A stretch of DNA of 64,000 nt, taken from positions 1 through 64,000 of the forward strand of contig JAZNGG010000061.1 of NCBI GenBank assembly GCA_045576355.1, in the 5' to 3' direction. Shown in pieces: positions 9,204-17,660 of the stretch (its first letter is position 1; the number at the start of each line of letters is the position of its first letter). Both the position numbers and the translations under genes were made by a program. Below the pieces are notes generated by a model. It ran no database searches and was not told the DNA's origin. It saw nothing but the letters and a program-made list of their open reading frames with translations. This DNA is from Liminaster sp045576355 (lineage in GTDB: Bacteria; Bacteroidota; Bacteroidia; Bacteroidales; UBA3663).

Positions 9204-10016
9204 ATGAAAAAATCATTTTTGATACTTTTATTCTTGCTCTGTGTCTGCCCATTTATGGGACAAGCGCAGAGCAAGCGCGTAATCATAGAGACCAACATGG
9301 GCAATATGACTATTGTCCTCTATGATGACACGCCCCGTCATCGCGATCGTTTCATCGAACTTGTCCGTCAGGGCTACTATGATGGGACTCTTTTTGGCCG
9401 TGTCATACCGAGTTTTATGATTCAAGGGGGAGCTCCGGACTCTCGTACCGCACCTCCCGGTGCCAGCATTGGCTGGGGAGACATCTCGATGGAGATCCCT
9501 CATGAGATCCGTCGCAATCATGTCCCTAAAAAGGGGGCATTGGCCTCTCCTCGCAGGGATGTTAAGGTCAATCCTAAGAAAAATTCTGACATGAGCATGT
9601 TCTTCATCGTGCAGGGATATAAGATGACCGAGGAGTATATGACCAACTGGGAGAAACGTGAAAATGAGGCTGTCCGCAAGGCAGTCAAAAAGAAGATGTA
9701 CACCCCCGAACTCAAAGAGGAGTTGTCCCGTCTGAAGCTCTCCGATCCTCATGCCTACAATGCCCGTGTCCGTCGTTTCAATCATGAGATGGACAGCGTC
9801 TGCCGTGCCACTTCGGGCACACGCTATTTCACCCCTGCCGAACGTGAAGCATACAGCACGGTCGGAGGAGCGCAGCACCTTTATAACGACTATACCATCT
9901 TTGGCGAGGTCGTTTCAGGGCTTGAGATTATCGACAAGATTGCCAATCTGGAGACCGATTCGCGTGATCGTCCGAAGACGGATGTGCGCATGACTATCCG
10001 TGTCATAGAGAACTAA
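9204..10016 (+). CDS. Exported cyclophilin-type peptidyl-prolyl cis-trans isomerase
   Basis: 270 aa. It has a signal peptide (cleavage after GQA, near residue 21), so it acts in the periplasm to speed proline isomerisation in folding proteins. Cyclophilin hallmarks are the active-site Arg66 and FMIQGG (71-76), MFFIVQ (132-137) and the closing YTIFGEVVSGLEIIDKI. An insertion of about 80 mostly charged residues (about 141-220) separates FFIVQG from the GGAQHLYND strand; it carries many Lys, Arg and Glu and is not part of the standard fold. It lies downstream of guaB on the same strand. Confidence 0.93.
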   Translation: MKKSFLILLFLLCVCPFMGQAQSKRVIIETNMGNMTIVLYDDTPRHRDRFIELVRQGYYDGTLFGRVIPSFMIQGGAPDSRTAPPGASIGWGDISMEIPHEIRRNHVPKKGALASPRRDVKVNPKKNSDMSMFFIVQGYKMTEEYMTNWEKRENEAVRKAVKKKMYTPELKEELSRLKLSDPHAYNARVRRFNHEMDSVCRATSGTRYFTPAEREAYSTVGGAQHLYNDYTIFGEVVSGLEIIDKIANLETDSRDRPKTDVRMTIRVIEN

Positions 10017-10028
10017 CGGAGAAAAAAT

Positions 10029-10059
10029 TTTGTCATTCGGGAAGAAAATCGTATCTTTG
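10029..10059 (+). promoter_or_regulatory. Promoter of the trigger factor gene
   Basis: TTTG at 10029-10032 and TATCTTTG at 10052-10059 are separated by 19 bp, a full match to the Bacteroidota -33/-7 promoter. It lies 73 bp before the ATG at 10132. Confidence 0.8.
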
Positions 10060-10131
10060 CGCCCGCGTTTGTGCACGTATTTGTGTTTTCGAATAAAATA
10101 TTATTAACTATAAAAATAAAATCAGACTGTA

Positions 10132-11481
10132 ATGAATATTACAAAACAGGTCATTGATGACGTAAACATCGTGTTGAGCCTCGAAATCGAGAAAGCAGAC
10201 TATAGTGAGGCTGTCGAGAAATCATTGAAAACTTATCGCCAGCGTCTTCAGATGCCGGGATTCCGTAAAGGTATGGTGCCGATGGGTCTTGTGCGCAAGC
10301 AGGTAGGTGCTCAGGTGACTTATGATGAAGTGAACAAACTTATCAATAGTTCTCTCTATGACTATATCTCCGAAAATCACCTTAACGTGCTCGGAGAGCC
10401 GATGCTCGATGAGGAGCAGAAGCCGGTGGACTTCATGACAGAAGAGAAATTTACTGTCAGCTTCAAGCTTGCCATTGCTCCTGAGTTCTCTTTGACACTT
10501 GACAAAAACATCACTGTACCATATTACACCATCAGCGTCGATGAGAAGATGCTCAATGGTCAGATCGAGGGCTACCGCAATCAGTATGGCGAATATAAGC
10601 CTGCAGAAGAGGTATCTGAGGGTGATGTAGTTAAGGGTGACATCGCCGAGTTGGATGTCGATGGCAATATCCTCGAAGGCGGTATCATGGCAGAGGGAGC
10701 CACAGTGATGCCTAAATATCTGAAAAACGAAGATGAGAAGGCTAAGTTTGTCGGTGCCAAGAAACTTACTTCTGTAGATTTCAATCCTGCAGTAGCTACT
10801 GACAACAACGTAAACGAACTCGCTTCCATGCTCCAGATCTCTAAGGAGAAAGCAGAAGGACTTACAGCCAATTTCCGTTTCACCATCAACGAGATCACAC
10901 ATCATGCTCCGGCTGAGATGGGTGAGGAGTTCTATAAGAAAGTCTTTGGAGATGAGTGCGTGACAGAGGAGGCATTCAAGGCTAAAGTGACTGAAATCAT
11001 CGCTGCCCAATTGAAGGAGAACAGTGAGTATAAGTTTGCAGTAGATTGTCGTGACATCCTTCGTCAGACTGTAGGCGAATTGACCTATCCGGTTGAGGCC
11101 CTCAAGCGCTGGATGCTCGCTAAGGATGAGAAGCGTGACGCAGCCAAGTTGGATGAAGATATGCCCCGCATCCTCGAGGATCTCAAGTGGCAACTCATCG
11201 AGGAGAAGATCGTTTCTGCCTATGACATCAAGATTACTGAAGCAGACATCAAGAATGAGGCTCGCATTGTAATCTCTCACCAAATGATGCAGTACGGCAT
11301 GGCCAACCTCCCTGAGGAGTATCTTGCACAATATGTGGAGAGTGTCATCAAAGATGAGAAGCAGAAAGGCCAGTATCGTGATCAGGCCATCACTCGCAAG
11401 ATCATCGAGAAGATCCGTGAGACAGTAACAGTGGACAACAAAGAGGTATCTATGGAGGACTTCTCAACAATGTTGAAGTAA
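10132..11481 (+). CDS. tig: Trigger factor, ribosome-associated chaperone
   Basis: 449 aa, usual length for the family. It binds the ribosomal exit tunnel and shields nascent chains. The ribosome-docking signature GFRKGMVP is at residues 43-50 (Phe44-Arg45-Lys46). The middle and C-terminal parts fit the substrate-cradling helical arms (long Lys/Glu-rich stretch from about 250 to 430). The usual FKBP-like middle domain is hard to see, as is common in Bacteroidota. A full consensus promoter precedes it and a strong terminator follows, so it is a single-gene unit. Confidence 0.95.
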   Translation: MNITKQVIDDVNIVLSLEIEKADYSEAVEKSLKTYRQRLQMPGFRKGMVPMGLVRKQVGAQVTYDEVNKLINSSLYDYISENHLNVLGEPMLDEEQKPVDFMTEEKFTVSFKLAIAPEFSLTLDKNITVPYYTISVDEKMLNGQIEGYRNQYGEYKPAEEVSEGDVVKGDIAELDVDGNILEGGIMAEGATVMPKYLKNEDEKAKFVGAKKLTSVDFNPAVATDNNVNELASMLQISKEKAEGLTANFRFTINEITHHAPAEMGEEFYKKVFGDECVTEEAFKAKVTEIIAAQLKENSEYKFAVDCRDILRQTVGELTYPVEALKRWMLAKDEKRDAAKLDEDMPRILEDLKWQLIEEKIVSAYDIKITEADIKNEARIVISHQMMQYGMANLPEEYLAQYVESVIKDEKQKGQYRDQAITRKIIEKIRETVTVDNKEVSMEDFSTMLK

Positions 11482-11501
11482 TATAGAAACTCAATTACAT
11501 A

Positions 11502-11545
11502 AAAATCGGCTGCGTCAAAAACTATTGATGCAGCCGATTTTCTTT
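11502..11545 (+). terminator. Intrinsic terminator of tig
   Basis: AAAATCGGCTGCGTC (11502-11516) pairs with GATGCAGCCGATTTT (11527-11541) over 15 positions with one G-U pair. It is rich in T on the 3' side and can act in both directions. Confidence 0.9.
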
Positions 11546-11586
11546 CTGCAACCCCTCTCTTGGAGCATGAATTCACCCGGCCCTGC

Positions 11587-11610
11587 GCATGAATTCACGT
11601 GGGTTCATGC
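11587..11610. repeat. Short inverted repeat beside duplicated GCATGAATTCAC
   Basis: GCATGAA (11587-11593) and TTCATGC (11604-11610) form an inverted repeat around CACGTG. A second copy of CATGAATTCAC lies about 20 bp upstream (from 11566). No role can be assigned. Confidence 0.4.
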
Positions 11611-11647
11611 CTCAATATAGTTCAAGTCTTATATGATCCATTTGCAC

Positions 11648-11800
11648 GACGCTGCCGAGTGACGTGTATGACGCCGCCGTGTGACGTGCATGACGCCGCC
11701 GTGTAACGTGCATGACGCCGCCGTGTAACGTGCATGACGCCGCCGTGTGACGTGTATGATGCCGCCGTGTAACGTGCATGACGCCGCCGTGTAATATCAC
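11648..11800. repeat. 22-bp tandem repeat array, about seven units
   Basis: Six full units start at 11648, 11670, 11692, 11714, 11736 and 11758, each beginning GACGCCGCCGTGT (small variants) and ending ACGTGCAT or ACGTGTAT; a seventh partial unit starts at 11780. Units are contiguous, without spacers. The array is GC-rich against an AT-rich surrounding. It lies in the 520-bp gap between the tig terminator and tRNA-Arg; the rest of that gap (11801-11990) shows nothing recognisable. ORFs readable through the array encode only the repeat and are not believable genes. Confidence 0.85.
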
Positions 11801-11990
11801 ACGACTGCCTGAATAAATGCACTCAGCATCGTCATTCATTATTTTAACTGAAGAGAATACCGATTAAGATGGAGGGTATGAGGGACTTAATTGCTCATAG
11901 TACATACGGCTTTTGTTCTCATTTTATGGCTTTAACGGCCGTAAATACCTTTACCGGACACCAAAAAAACAAATAAAAAAGCCATCGATC

Positions 11991-12021
11991 TTGGATAAAA
12001 CCACAAAAATGATTACCTTTG
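11991..12021 (+). promoter_or_regulatory. Promoter of tRNA-Arg
   Basis: TTG at 11991-11993 and TACCTTTG at 12014-12021 are spaced by 20 bp, matching the -33/-7 pattern. The tRNA begins 46 bp after the -7 element. Confidence 0.7.
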
Positions 12022-12067
12022 CACCGCATTTGGGAAAGATATCCCCGGTGCAAAGATCTTTTATTAC

Positions 12068-12141
12068 GGCTCCCTAGCTTAACTGAATAGAGCATCTGAC
12101 TACGGATCAGAAGGTTACAGGTTTGAATCCTGTGGGGGTCA
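12068..12141 (+). tRNA. tRNA-Arg (ACG anticodon)
   Basis: Cloverleaf with acceptor GGCTCCC/GGGGGTC (G-U pairs in the stem), D arm AGCTTAACTGAATAGAGC, anticodon stem ATCTG/CAGAT around loop ACTACGGA (anticodon ACG) and T arm ACAGGTTTGAATCCTGT. Discriminator A141 of the last kilobase (position 12141); CCA is not encoded. The T loop reads TTTGAAT instead of the usual TTCGAAT. Confidence 0.9.
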
Positions 12142-12155
12142 CACAAGAGAATGAG

Positions 12156-12195
12156 ATCGGGAGACTAAACGATGTTTTAGCCTCCCGATATTTTT
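12156..12195 (+). terminator. Terminator after tRNA-Arg, convergent with res
   Basis: TCGGGAGACTAAA (12157-12169) pairs with TTTTAGCCTCCCGA (12175-12188) and is followed by TATTTTTATTG. It sits between tRNA-Arg (+) and res (-) and may serve both. Confidence 0.85.
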
Positions 12196-12236
12196 ATTGT
12201 AAAGGATACCACCTTTTTGATTCTCTGATTATTCTT

Positions 12237-15137
12237 TTATATGTCAAATAATCTTCCACTTGCCTCCGACATTGAAACTTTGTTCAGAGCACAGATCTCA
12301 TCTAAAGTGGCCCCGTTTCTATTTAAACTATAGAAAGAGGTTTCATTCAAAAGAATATATTCCCAGATACGATTCATGCGATTGCTTTCTTCCAACTGAT
12401 TGATTTTCTTACACCACTCCACTGTTGCCAGTTTTTTACGATGGACATTTTTGTCCATTACCATATTGTCTCCTTTCGTCTCGATGATATATACCTTATC
12501 TTGGGTGAGCACCATAAAGTCTGGATGATAAGATGCCAACAGACCATCTTCGCGGATGTAGAAGAGCGACGCAAAACGATGCTGGCTTTCACTGATTTTA
12601 AGGAAGCGCTCTACGTTAGCATCTTTATCGAGAAATTCGGAAAAAGCTTTCTCAAATCCCCCTTTATTGGAGGGATAACCCACTTTTTCATAGATTACTT
12701 TCTCCAATTCCATCGAATAATTATTGCGGATACGAAGGGTTGAAACATTAGAGAACCAGAGTTTCTCGACCACTGCTTCACTCGTCATTACACTTTCTTG
12801 CATGCGATGTATGGCGATGCTCATTTCTTTGATGATGTGTTGGGTGACGATGGCATTTTTCGAAAGCAAAATCTTCCAATCATTGCCTTCAAACGGATTG
12901 AATGTACCTCCAAATAGTTTCGTCCGAATATAAATATCCATGATTCGCACAATTTCTCGCTGGTTGATCTGCAGTGTGGGAAGTTCGCGTGTGGCACGTA
13001 CTCCGATTCTGTCCATCCGGGTCGTGATGGTGCGGAGCAGTTTCATCAGATATTCATTATATCCGGTAGCTGTAAAGAGATCTGCCTTAACCTGATACTT
13101 TCCGAAAGTGGTTTCTGTGATGACCGCTTGTGACACAAAGGTTTCTCCACTTGTAGCCAAATATGTGCGGAGGTGATCGAGACTGAATGCGGTGAAGGGT
13201 TGCAATGATCGTAGATCTATTTGCGTTGGTGTAATTTCTTCTTCTGCATCGCGGATAACCATCGGCCAAAACATGTCATAGTCTTTGTAATTCTCTTTCA
13301 AGCCGACCTTTATCAAGTCGCCCGTCACAGCTCCTTCTCCGCTTAGTTCGCCTTCGTCTGTCCCAGCCAATCCTTCTGCCATCAGGTCCTTGTAGAATTG
13401 ATCGAAAGCCGGATGCTCCACGATGGAGAGCATATCAATGTAGGACTTGGGTTGTAGCTTCTTGATAAGCACGTTGCGACGATTTTCCTTTTTTTCTTCC
13501 TGGTATTCCGGCTCTCTCCACATTAAACGAAGTCCGCGACCCACAGTTTGTTCCAAAAGAATGCTGGCTTGTGAGGACCTAAGCGGAACAATAACGCAAA
13601 TGTTGTTCACATCAAATCCTTCACGAAGCATCAATACAGAAACGATGACTTTAGGCGAAGCATAGTTATCGACATTAAATAAACGTTCCTTCACTCTCAA
13701 CCATTCGGCATCTTTCAGTTCTCCCTTGGCATTGCTGTCTATGCGTAGCACATCATCCTGCATCAGTCCTTCCTCTATCAGAAACTTTTCTACAAATGGA
13801 GTGACAGATGTATCTTCGCACATCACCAGCATCTTGGGATATTTTGTGGCATCTATCTTGACGAAGCCTTCCTCCAAAATGCGAAGTTTGGCAAGTCCTG
13901 CCCGAAGCATCAGGCGCTGCCCTTCACTAAGTCCGACTACTTTGTTGTGTTCGTCGCGGACAGCCTTGTAGTCTAAGCTCTCCAACTCTGTCAGTTCTTG
14001 ACGTTTGTCTAATAACAAGGTTTTTACCAATCCTTGTTTCATGGCAGTAGTCAGGTCGAAATCTACCACGATGTGTGGAAAGTAATGTTTTACTCTGTTT
14101 TTGCCGCTTCCGCTGGTGTCGAAAGGTGTAGCAGAGAAGTCTATTTGGAAAAATCGTTTACCTTTGGTGTGGGCAATGTAGTTCAGTCCTCGTTGCCATT
14201 CCACCTCGATAGTCTCTCCTGCCACCTTGTTTTCGTGTATGTGGTGGGCTTCATCGTTGATCACCATTAAGTCCGGCATCTCTGCCAAGTATTCCAATTC
14301 ACTCCCTCGCAGGTAATGTCGGTCGAGAGCATCCAGAGCATTTCCGGCGCTGACTCCGGGACGGAGTGGTAAAATATCTTCGATGATGGCGGGCGGTGCA
14401 TCTGGCAATTCGTTTGCTGTTTGCTCTTCTTCGTAACCGAGAAAAAGGTGCCAGTTGGTCAGACCGATAAATCCATCCCCGGTTATTTTCCTTCCGATGC
14501 CATCCTCTTTGCTCACTACATTATTTTGGATGAAGCTAAATATCTCATCTCTGTATTGAGGTGGAATGAATAGATCTTTGTGGCGGTGAAAGTCATTTGT
14601 CTCGGGGTCGCGATTATTGCTACCCGGATTTAGACGACCCAAGTATGCATCGAGTAGCCTGTCATACACCACCAGGCCGGGTGCCACGATCAGAAAGTTT
14701 TTGGTGTAGCGTCCACTTAGTTCCTCCTCGTGCCGAGCATTCAGTATCTGCCAAAGCAGGAGCGCATGCATTACCCAGGTCTTTCCTGTGCCGGTGGCCA
14801 TCTTAACAGCATATTTCGGGATGTTGTATTTTTCTTTGCTGAAAGCTCTCATGTCGGCTTCCGGCATCAGATCAGGAGTTGCCTTTTCATAGATTTCGCT
14901 TACGCTCTTCACTTTCAGCACTTCGTGTAGATATATGACATTGAGGATACTCTGCTGTTGTCCTTCGTGAAAATTGTATAGTCGTTCGTTTTTGTAGGCT
15001 TCGGAGAACCAATAGCGGAGCAAGTCGGCAGTGACGGGAGTCACTACTTCCTGCATTGACCCGTCTTCAAAAGCATTATTCACATCGACACTCAGCCGAT
15101 TGGCGAGTTCAAGGGATATGTCTGTTCTCATAATCAC
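12237..15137 (-). CDS. res: Type III restriction endonuclease, Res subunit (SF2 helicase plus nuclease)
   Basis: 966 aa. In type III systems Res couples ATP-driven translocation to DNA cutting when two inversely oriented unmethylated sites meet. Superfamily 2 helicase motifs are visible: Walker A ATGTGKT (114-120), DEAH (295-298) and motif VI QTVGRGLRL (about 530-540). A C-terminal PD-(D/E)xK nuclease is indicated by PD (872-873) and ETK (886-888). The start overlaps the end of mod: a GTG at 15137 is used here, with ATG 15131 as alternative, so the genes are translationally coupled (TGA of mod inside the GTGATT start). All key motifs are intact, so the system looks functional. It ends facing the tRNA-Arg terminator. 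Confidence 0.92.
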   Translation of the reverse strand: MIMRTDISLELANRLSVDVNNAFEDGSMQEVVTPVTADLLRYWFSEAYKNERLYNFHEGQQQSILNVIYLHEVLKVKSVSEIYEKATPDLMPEADMRAFSKEKYNIPKYAVKMATGTGKTWVMHALLLWQILNARHEEELSGRYTKNFLIVAPGLVVYDRLLDAYLGRLNPGSNNRDPETNDFHRHKDLFIPPQYRDEIFSFIQNNVVSKEDGIGRKITGDGFIGLTNWHLFLGYEEEQTANELPDAPPAIIEDILPLRPGVSAGNALDALDRHYLRGSELEYLAEMPDLMVINDEAHHIHENKVAGETIEVEWQRGLNYIAHTKGKRFFQIDFSATPFDTSGSGKNRVKHYFPHIVVDFDLTTAMKQGLVKTLLLDKRQELTELESLDYKAVRDEHNKVVGLSEGQRLMLRAGLAKLRILEEGFVKIDATKYPKMLVMCEDTSVTPFVEKFLIEEGLMQDDVLRIDSNAKGELKDAEWLRVKERLFNVDNYASPKVIVSVLMLREGFDVNNICVIVPLRSSQASILLEQTVGRGLRLMWREPEYQEEKKENRRNVLIKKLQPKSYIDMLSIVEHPAFDQFYKDLMAEGLAGTDEGELSGEGAVTGDLIKVGLKENYKDYDMFWPMVIRDAEEEITPTQIDLRSLQPFTAFSLDHLRTYLATSGETFVSQAVITETTFGKYQVKADLFTATGYNEYLMKLLRTITTRMDRIGVRATRELPTLQINQREIVRIMDIYIRTKLFGGTFNPFEGNDWKILLSKNAIVTQHIIKEMSIAIHRMQESVMTSEAVVEKLWFSNVSTLRIRNNYSMELEKVIYEKVGYPSNKGGFEKAFSEFLDKDANVERFLKISESQHRFASLFYIREDGLLASYHPDFMVLTQDKVYIIETKGDNMVMDKNVHRKKLATVEWCKKINQLEESNRMNRIWEYILLNETSFYSLNRNGATLDEICALNKVSMSEASGRLFDI

Positions 15138-17077
15138 AAGGTTTCTACAATCATACTTTCAAATCCGAATACATCCACCGCTTTGACACATACTGTGCGA
15201 GTGGTTTTGCGAGGTGCACGAAGCACAGCGGTATAGATGCAATGAAGCGGGTCGCTATCATTGTCTGTATTCTCCCGATAGTCTTGCCATTGGCTGCGGA
15301 AGGTCACTCCGTCGTAGTCAGGATCGATGCTCCAATATTCAATAAGAGCCAATGGGTCTTTGTCCATCACTTGCTGGAGTTTCACTTTGTCTTTGTTGTC
15401 CAATGGGATGTTGTCGGGAGAGAGGAGTACATAATTTTCCAACTCAATGACCAGATTGTCTTCCGTTTGAGATAGAGGGATGGACTTGATCGGGCGGCAC
15501 ATCAAGTATTGCAAGGTGCTGAACCGGACGGAACCTTCTCGCACTAACTTGTCATAGCCTTTCTTGCTGAGCTTGTCGAGCAAGTCGGGCGGGATGACCA
15601 GTACATCCACATCGTCTTTGTATTGCATGATGGCTTCGCTCACGTCGAAAGCGAAGTTCCAAGCGAGTACTACCACCTTACTCCAACCGCCACCGAGCAG
15701 AGTGTTCTTTGCTTCGTGGGCTCGCTTGATGGTAGCCTTGCCCGTCAGTTTGTTAGGGCTATCTACCAATACAAGGGTACGCGAGGCTTTGACCTGTCCC
15801 CAATTGCGGTCGTTCAACTGCTCTTCGGTAAAGGGGATGGCACCGTAGAGTTGCATCACGATTTGGCTGAGGTCTCCTACTCGTTTATAGAGTTTGTTGC
15901 TTCCAAATATTTCCTTTTGATAATCGCCGATGGCTTGATAGAGAAATGGTTTTACCTCTTGGTCAATAAAGCGTTTACGCATCACAAGGGTTGCGGGTTT
16001 ACCGATGTCGGAAGTGATCCAGCGTCTGCCCAAACGTTCGGCAACGGCTGCAGTTGTGCCACTTCCGCCGAAGAAGTCGCAGACGAGGTCGCCTTCGTTA
16101 CTGCTTGCTTTGATGATGCGTTCGAGGAGGGCTTCGGGTTTTTGGGTGGTGTATCCAACAGATTCATTAAAATGACTTTTTAATGGAGAAATATCATCCC
16201 ACCAATCTGATAAAGGTTGACCACTATTAATATCTAACCAAGGTAAATCTAAATTATCGGGTTGACCTTTGAGTTTAGCAAAAACTCCTGGATTATTATC
16301 TTTTAACCAACGATATGTTATTTGTCCATGTTCGTCAAAATATGAACCATATCTTTGCATTGTACTTTCTGAAAGTTGTTGCCTTTGAATGTTAAAAGTA
16401 CGCAAATAAGTCTTTTGATAAAACAAGACTACATCATGTTTCTTTTTGAAATAATTGACTGCCCTTGAGCCTATGTCTTTATATCCCCACACTATCTCAT
16501 TTACAAAATTATCTTTCCCAAAAATTTCATCAAGTAGTATTTTAACATAATGGGAACAATGCCAATCTAAATGCACGTAAATACTTCCTTTCTCCGAAAG
16601 CAGTTCACGCATTAAAACTAATCGGGGATAAAGCATTTTGAGATAAGATACAGTACCATTTATCCATGTATCGGCATAAGCAAATTGCTCAATCACAGTA
16701 GGTTTTTGCTCTATATCCACTCCAGGAAGATTTATTTTTGTTCGATAATCCGCTTTACTATCAAATGGAGGATCGATATAAATCAAATCTACTTTGCCCC
16801 GAAGCGATGGAAGTCCCGTGTTCGGGTCACCCGTAAGCAAAGCCTGCATCGTCAGAAGATTGTCACCATAGATCAAGCGGTTCATCCACTCTCCCCTTGC
16901 ATTCAGCTCTCCTATTTTTCCTTGCCAAAGACCGGAAATGTCCTTCGAAGGAAGGACTAACTCATTTGTTTGCAGCCCGATGTGTGTGCCGCTACCCAGC
17001 CGTTCGAGGATACGCTGGGCATCACGCCTGCCCTCATCTACGATTTTGGGCAGTTCATAGATTAGAGATTTAGCCAT
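15134..17077 (-). CDS. mod: Type III DNA methyltransferase, Mod subunit
   Basis: 647 aa. Mod methylates an adenine (N6) in an asymmetric site, protects the host and gives sequence specificity to the Mod-Res complex. Motif IV DPPF (102-105) precedes the AdoMet-binding motif FFGGSGTT (about 335-342), the order of beta-class methyltransferases as in type III enzymes. The part encoded at about 16150-16795 (residues about 95-309, containing motif IV and the likely target-recognition region) is visibly more AT-rich than both flanks, suggesting replacement by recombination. No obvious own promoter was found; the gene begins 66 bp after the terminator of the 6S-like RNA on the same strand, so read-through may supply expression. 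Confidence 0.92.
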   Translation of the reverse strand: MAKSLIYELPKIVDEGRRDAQRILERLGSGTHIGLQTNELVLPSKDISGLWQGKIGELNARGEWMNRLIYGDNLLTMQALLTGDPNTGLPSLRGKVDLIYIDPPFDSKADYRTKINLPGVDIEQKPTVIEQFAYADTWINGTVSYLKMLYPRLVLMRELLSEKGSIYVHLDWHCSHYVKILLDEIFGKDNFVNEIVWGYKDIGSRAVNYFKKKHDVVLFYQKTYLRTFNIQRQQLSESTMQRYGSYFDEHGQITYRWLKDNNPGVFAKLKGQPDNLDLPWLDINSGQPLSDWWDDISPLKSHFNESVGYTTQKPEALLERIIKASSNEGDLVCDFFGGSGTTAAVAERLGRRWITSDIGKPATLVMRKRFIDQEVKPFLYQAIGDYQKEIFGSNKLYKRVGDLSQIVMQLYGAIPFTEEQLNDRNWGQVKASRTLVLVDSPNKLTGKATIKRAHEAKNTLLGGGWSKVVVLAWNFAFDVSEAIMQYKDDVDVLVIPPDLLDKLSKKGYDKLVREGSVRFSTLQYLMCRPIKSIPLSQTEDNLVIELENYVLLSPDNIPLDNKDKVKLQQVMDKDPLALIEYWSIDPDYDGVTFRSQWQDYRENTDNDSDPLHCIYTAVLRAPRKTTRTVCVKAVDVFGFESMIVETL

Positions 17078-17144
17078 ATTGCTATAGTTCTTTTTAGCTT
17101 ATGCTACCTCTCTATATTCGGTTTTGGCAATTCACAATCGGACA

Positions 17145-17299
17145 CAAAAAACGCGAGCGGTAAACTTGCTCGCATTGTGGCCGTAGGAATCGCCAATAGA
17201 AGAAACAAGTCACGCCCGCGCCATGATATAGCGCAGACATTCACGACTTGTTCATTCTTCTATATTATCTTATTGAAATTTCCTACGTTTCAATGCGAA
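17145..17299 (-). ncRNA. ssrS: 6S RNA-like non-coding RNA
   Basis: The minus-strand transcript folds into one long interrupted hairpin, the shape of 6S RNA, which mimics an open promoter and binds the housekeeping RNA polymerase. Pairings seen (+ coordinates): CAATGCG 17291-17297 with CGCATTG 17171-17177; CCTACG 17282-17287 with CGTAGG 17182-17187; then an asymmetric internal bubble (17262-17281 against 17188-17197); then GACTTGTTC..TCTTCT 17245-17261 with AGAAGAAACAAGTC 17198-17211; a GC-rich terminal loop. The 3' end forms an intrinsic terminator (GCGAGC 17153-17158 with GCTCGC 17168-17173, T run at 17151-17146). Assignment is by structure only; an unrelated small RNA is the alternative. 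Confidence 0.7.
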
Positions 17300-17409
17300 T
17301 AGAACAAATAGCAAATGCTATGTTAGTATGTTATGTAACAGTCCGGTGTCGCTTCACCTCAAACTGCACATGCAAAGGAAAGAAAGTTTATTGAAATAAC
17401 CAAATCTGA

Positions 17410-17553
17410 GCGGAGTTTTTTGTGTCAAACACCGATTCTAAAACAACTCGAGAGTGCACACACGAGTTCAAGTCTGAGACTCCTGATGGCAAGAAGCGTG
17501 CTGCTGATCCTCTTATTCTAAATTTTGGTATTAAAGTCAGATTAGAAGATTGA
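17410..17553 (+). pseudogene. Possible 3' fragment of an unidentified gene
   Basis: A frame open from 17410 (after a TGA at 17407) to TGA 17551 encodes about 47 residues, ending FGIKVRLED. Its residue make-up (SETPDGKKRAADPLILN) looks protein-like rather than random. There is no ATG; GTG 17422 could start a 43-residue protein. It may be the tail of a gene lost when neighbouring DNA was exchanged. Family unknown. Confidence 0.3.
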
Positions 17554-17603
17554 TTTTTTTATGTGTAAGAAATTCCCGAGAGATTGAGTCCTAACTAAAA
17601 AAC

Positions 17604-17633
17604 AAAAAACTGCGCCAGTTGACGCAGTTTTTT
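17604..17633 (-). terminator. Terminator of rpmE2 (bidirectional)
   Basis: AAAAAACTGCG (17604-17614) and CGCAGTTTTTT (17623-17633) form a perfect stem with A and T runs on both sides. It is 28 bp beyond the rpmE2 stop codon on the minus strand. Confidence 0.9.
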
Positions 17634-17660
17634 GTTAATATAACGAAAGTCTTATTTCTA

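Noticed and set aside
10222..11331. Long minus-strand ORF (369 codons) antisense to tig
   Set aside because: Trigger factor is certain on the + strand, and the antisense product has no recognisable domain.
11648..11800. CRISPR array
   Set aside because: Units are contiguous without unique spacers, and no cas genes are in the window.
11612..11839. Minus-strand ORFs of 66-75 codons across the tandem repeat
   Set aside because: They encode only the translated 22-bp repeat, in more than one frame at once, and have no homologue that I recognise.
12068..17100. R-M block as an element integrated at the tRNA-Arg 3' end
   Set aside because: I found no integrase gene and no second copy of the tRNA 3' end at the far side of the block.
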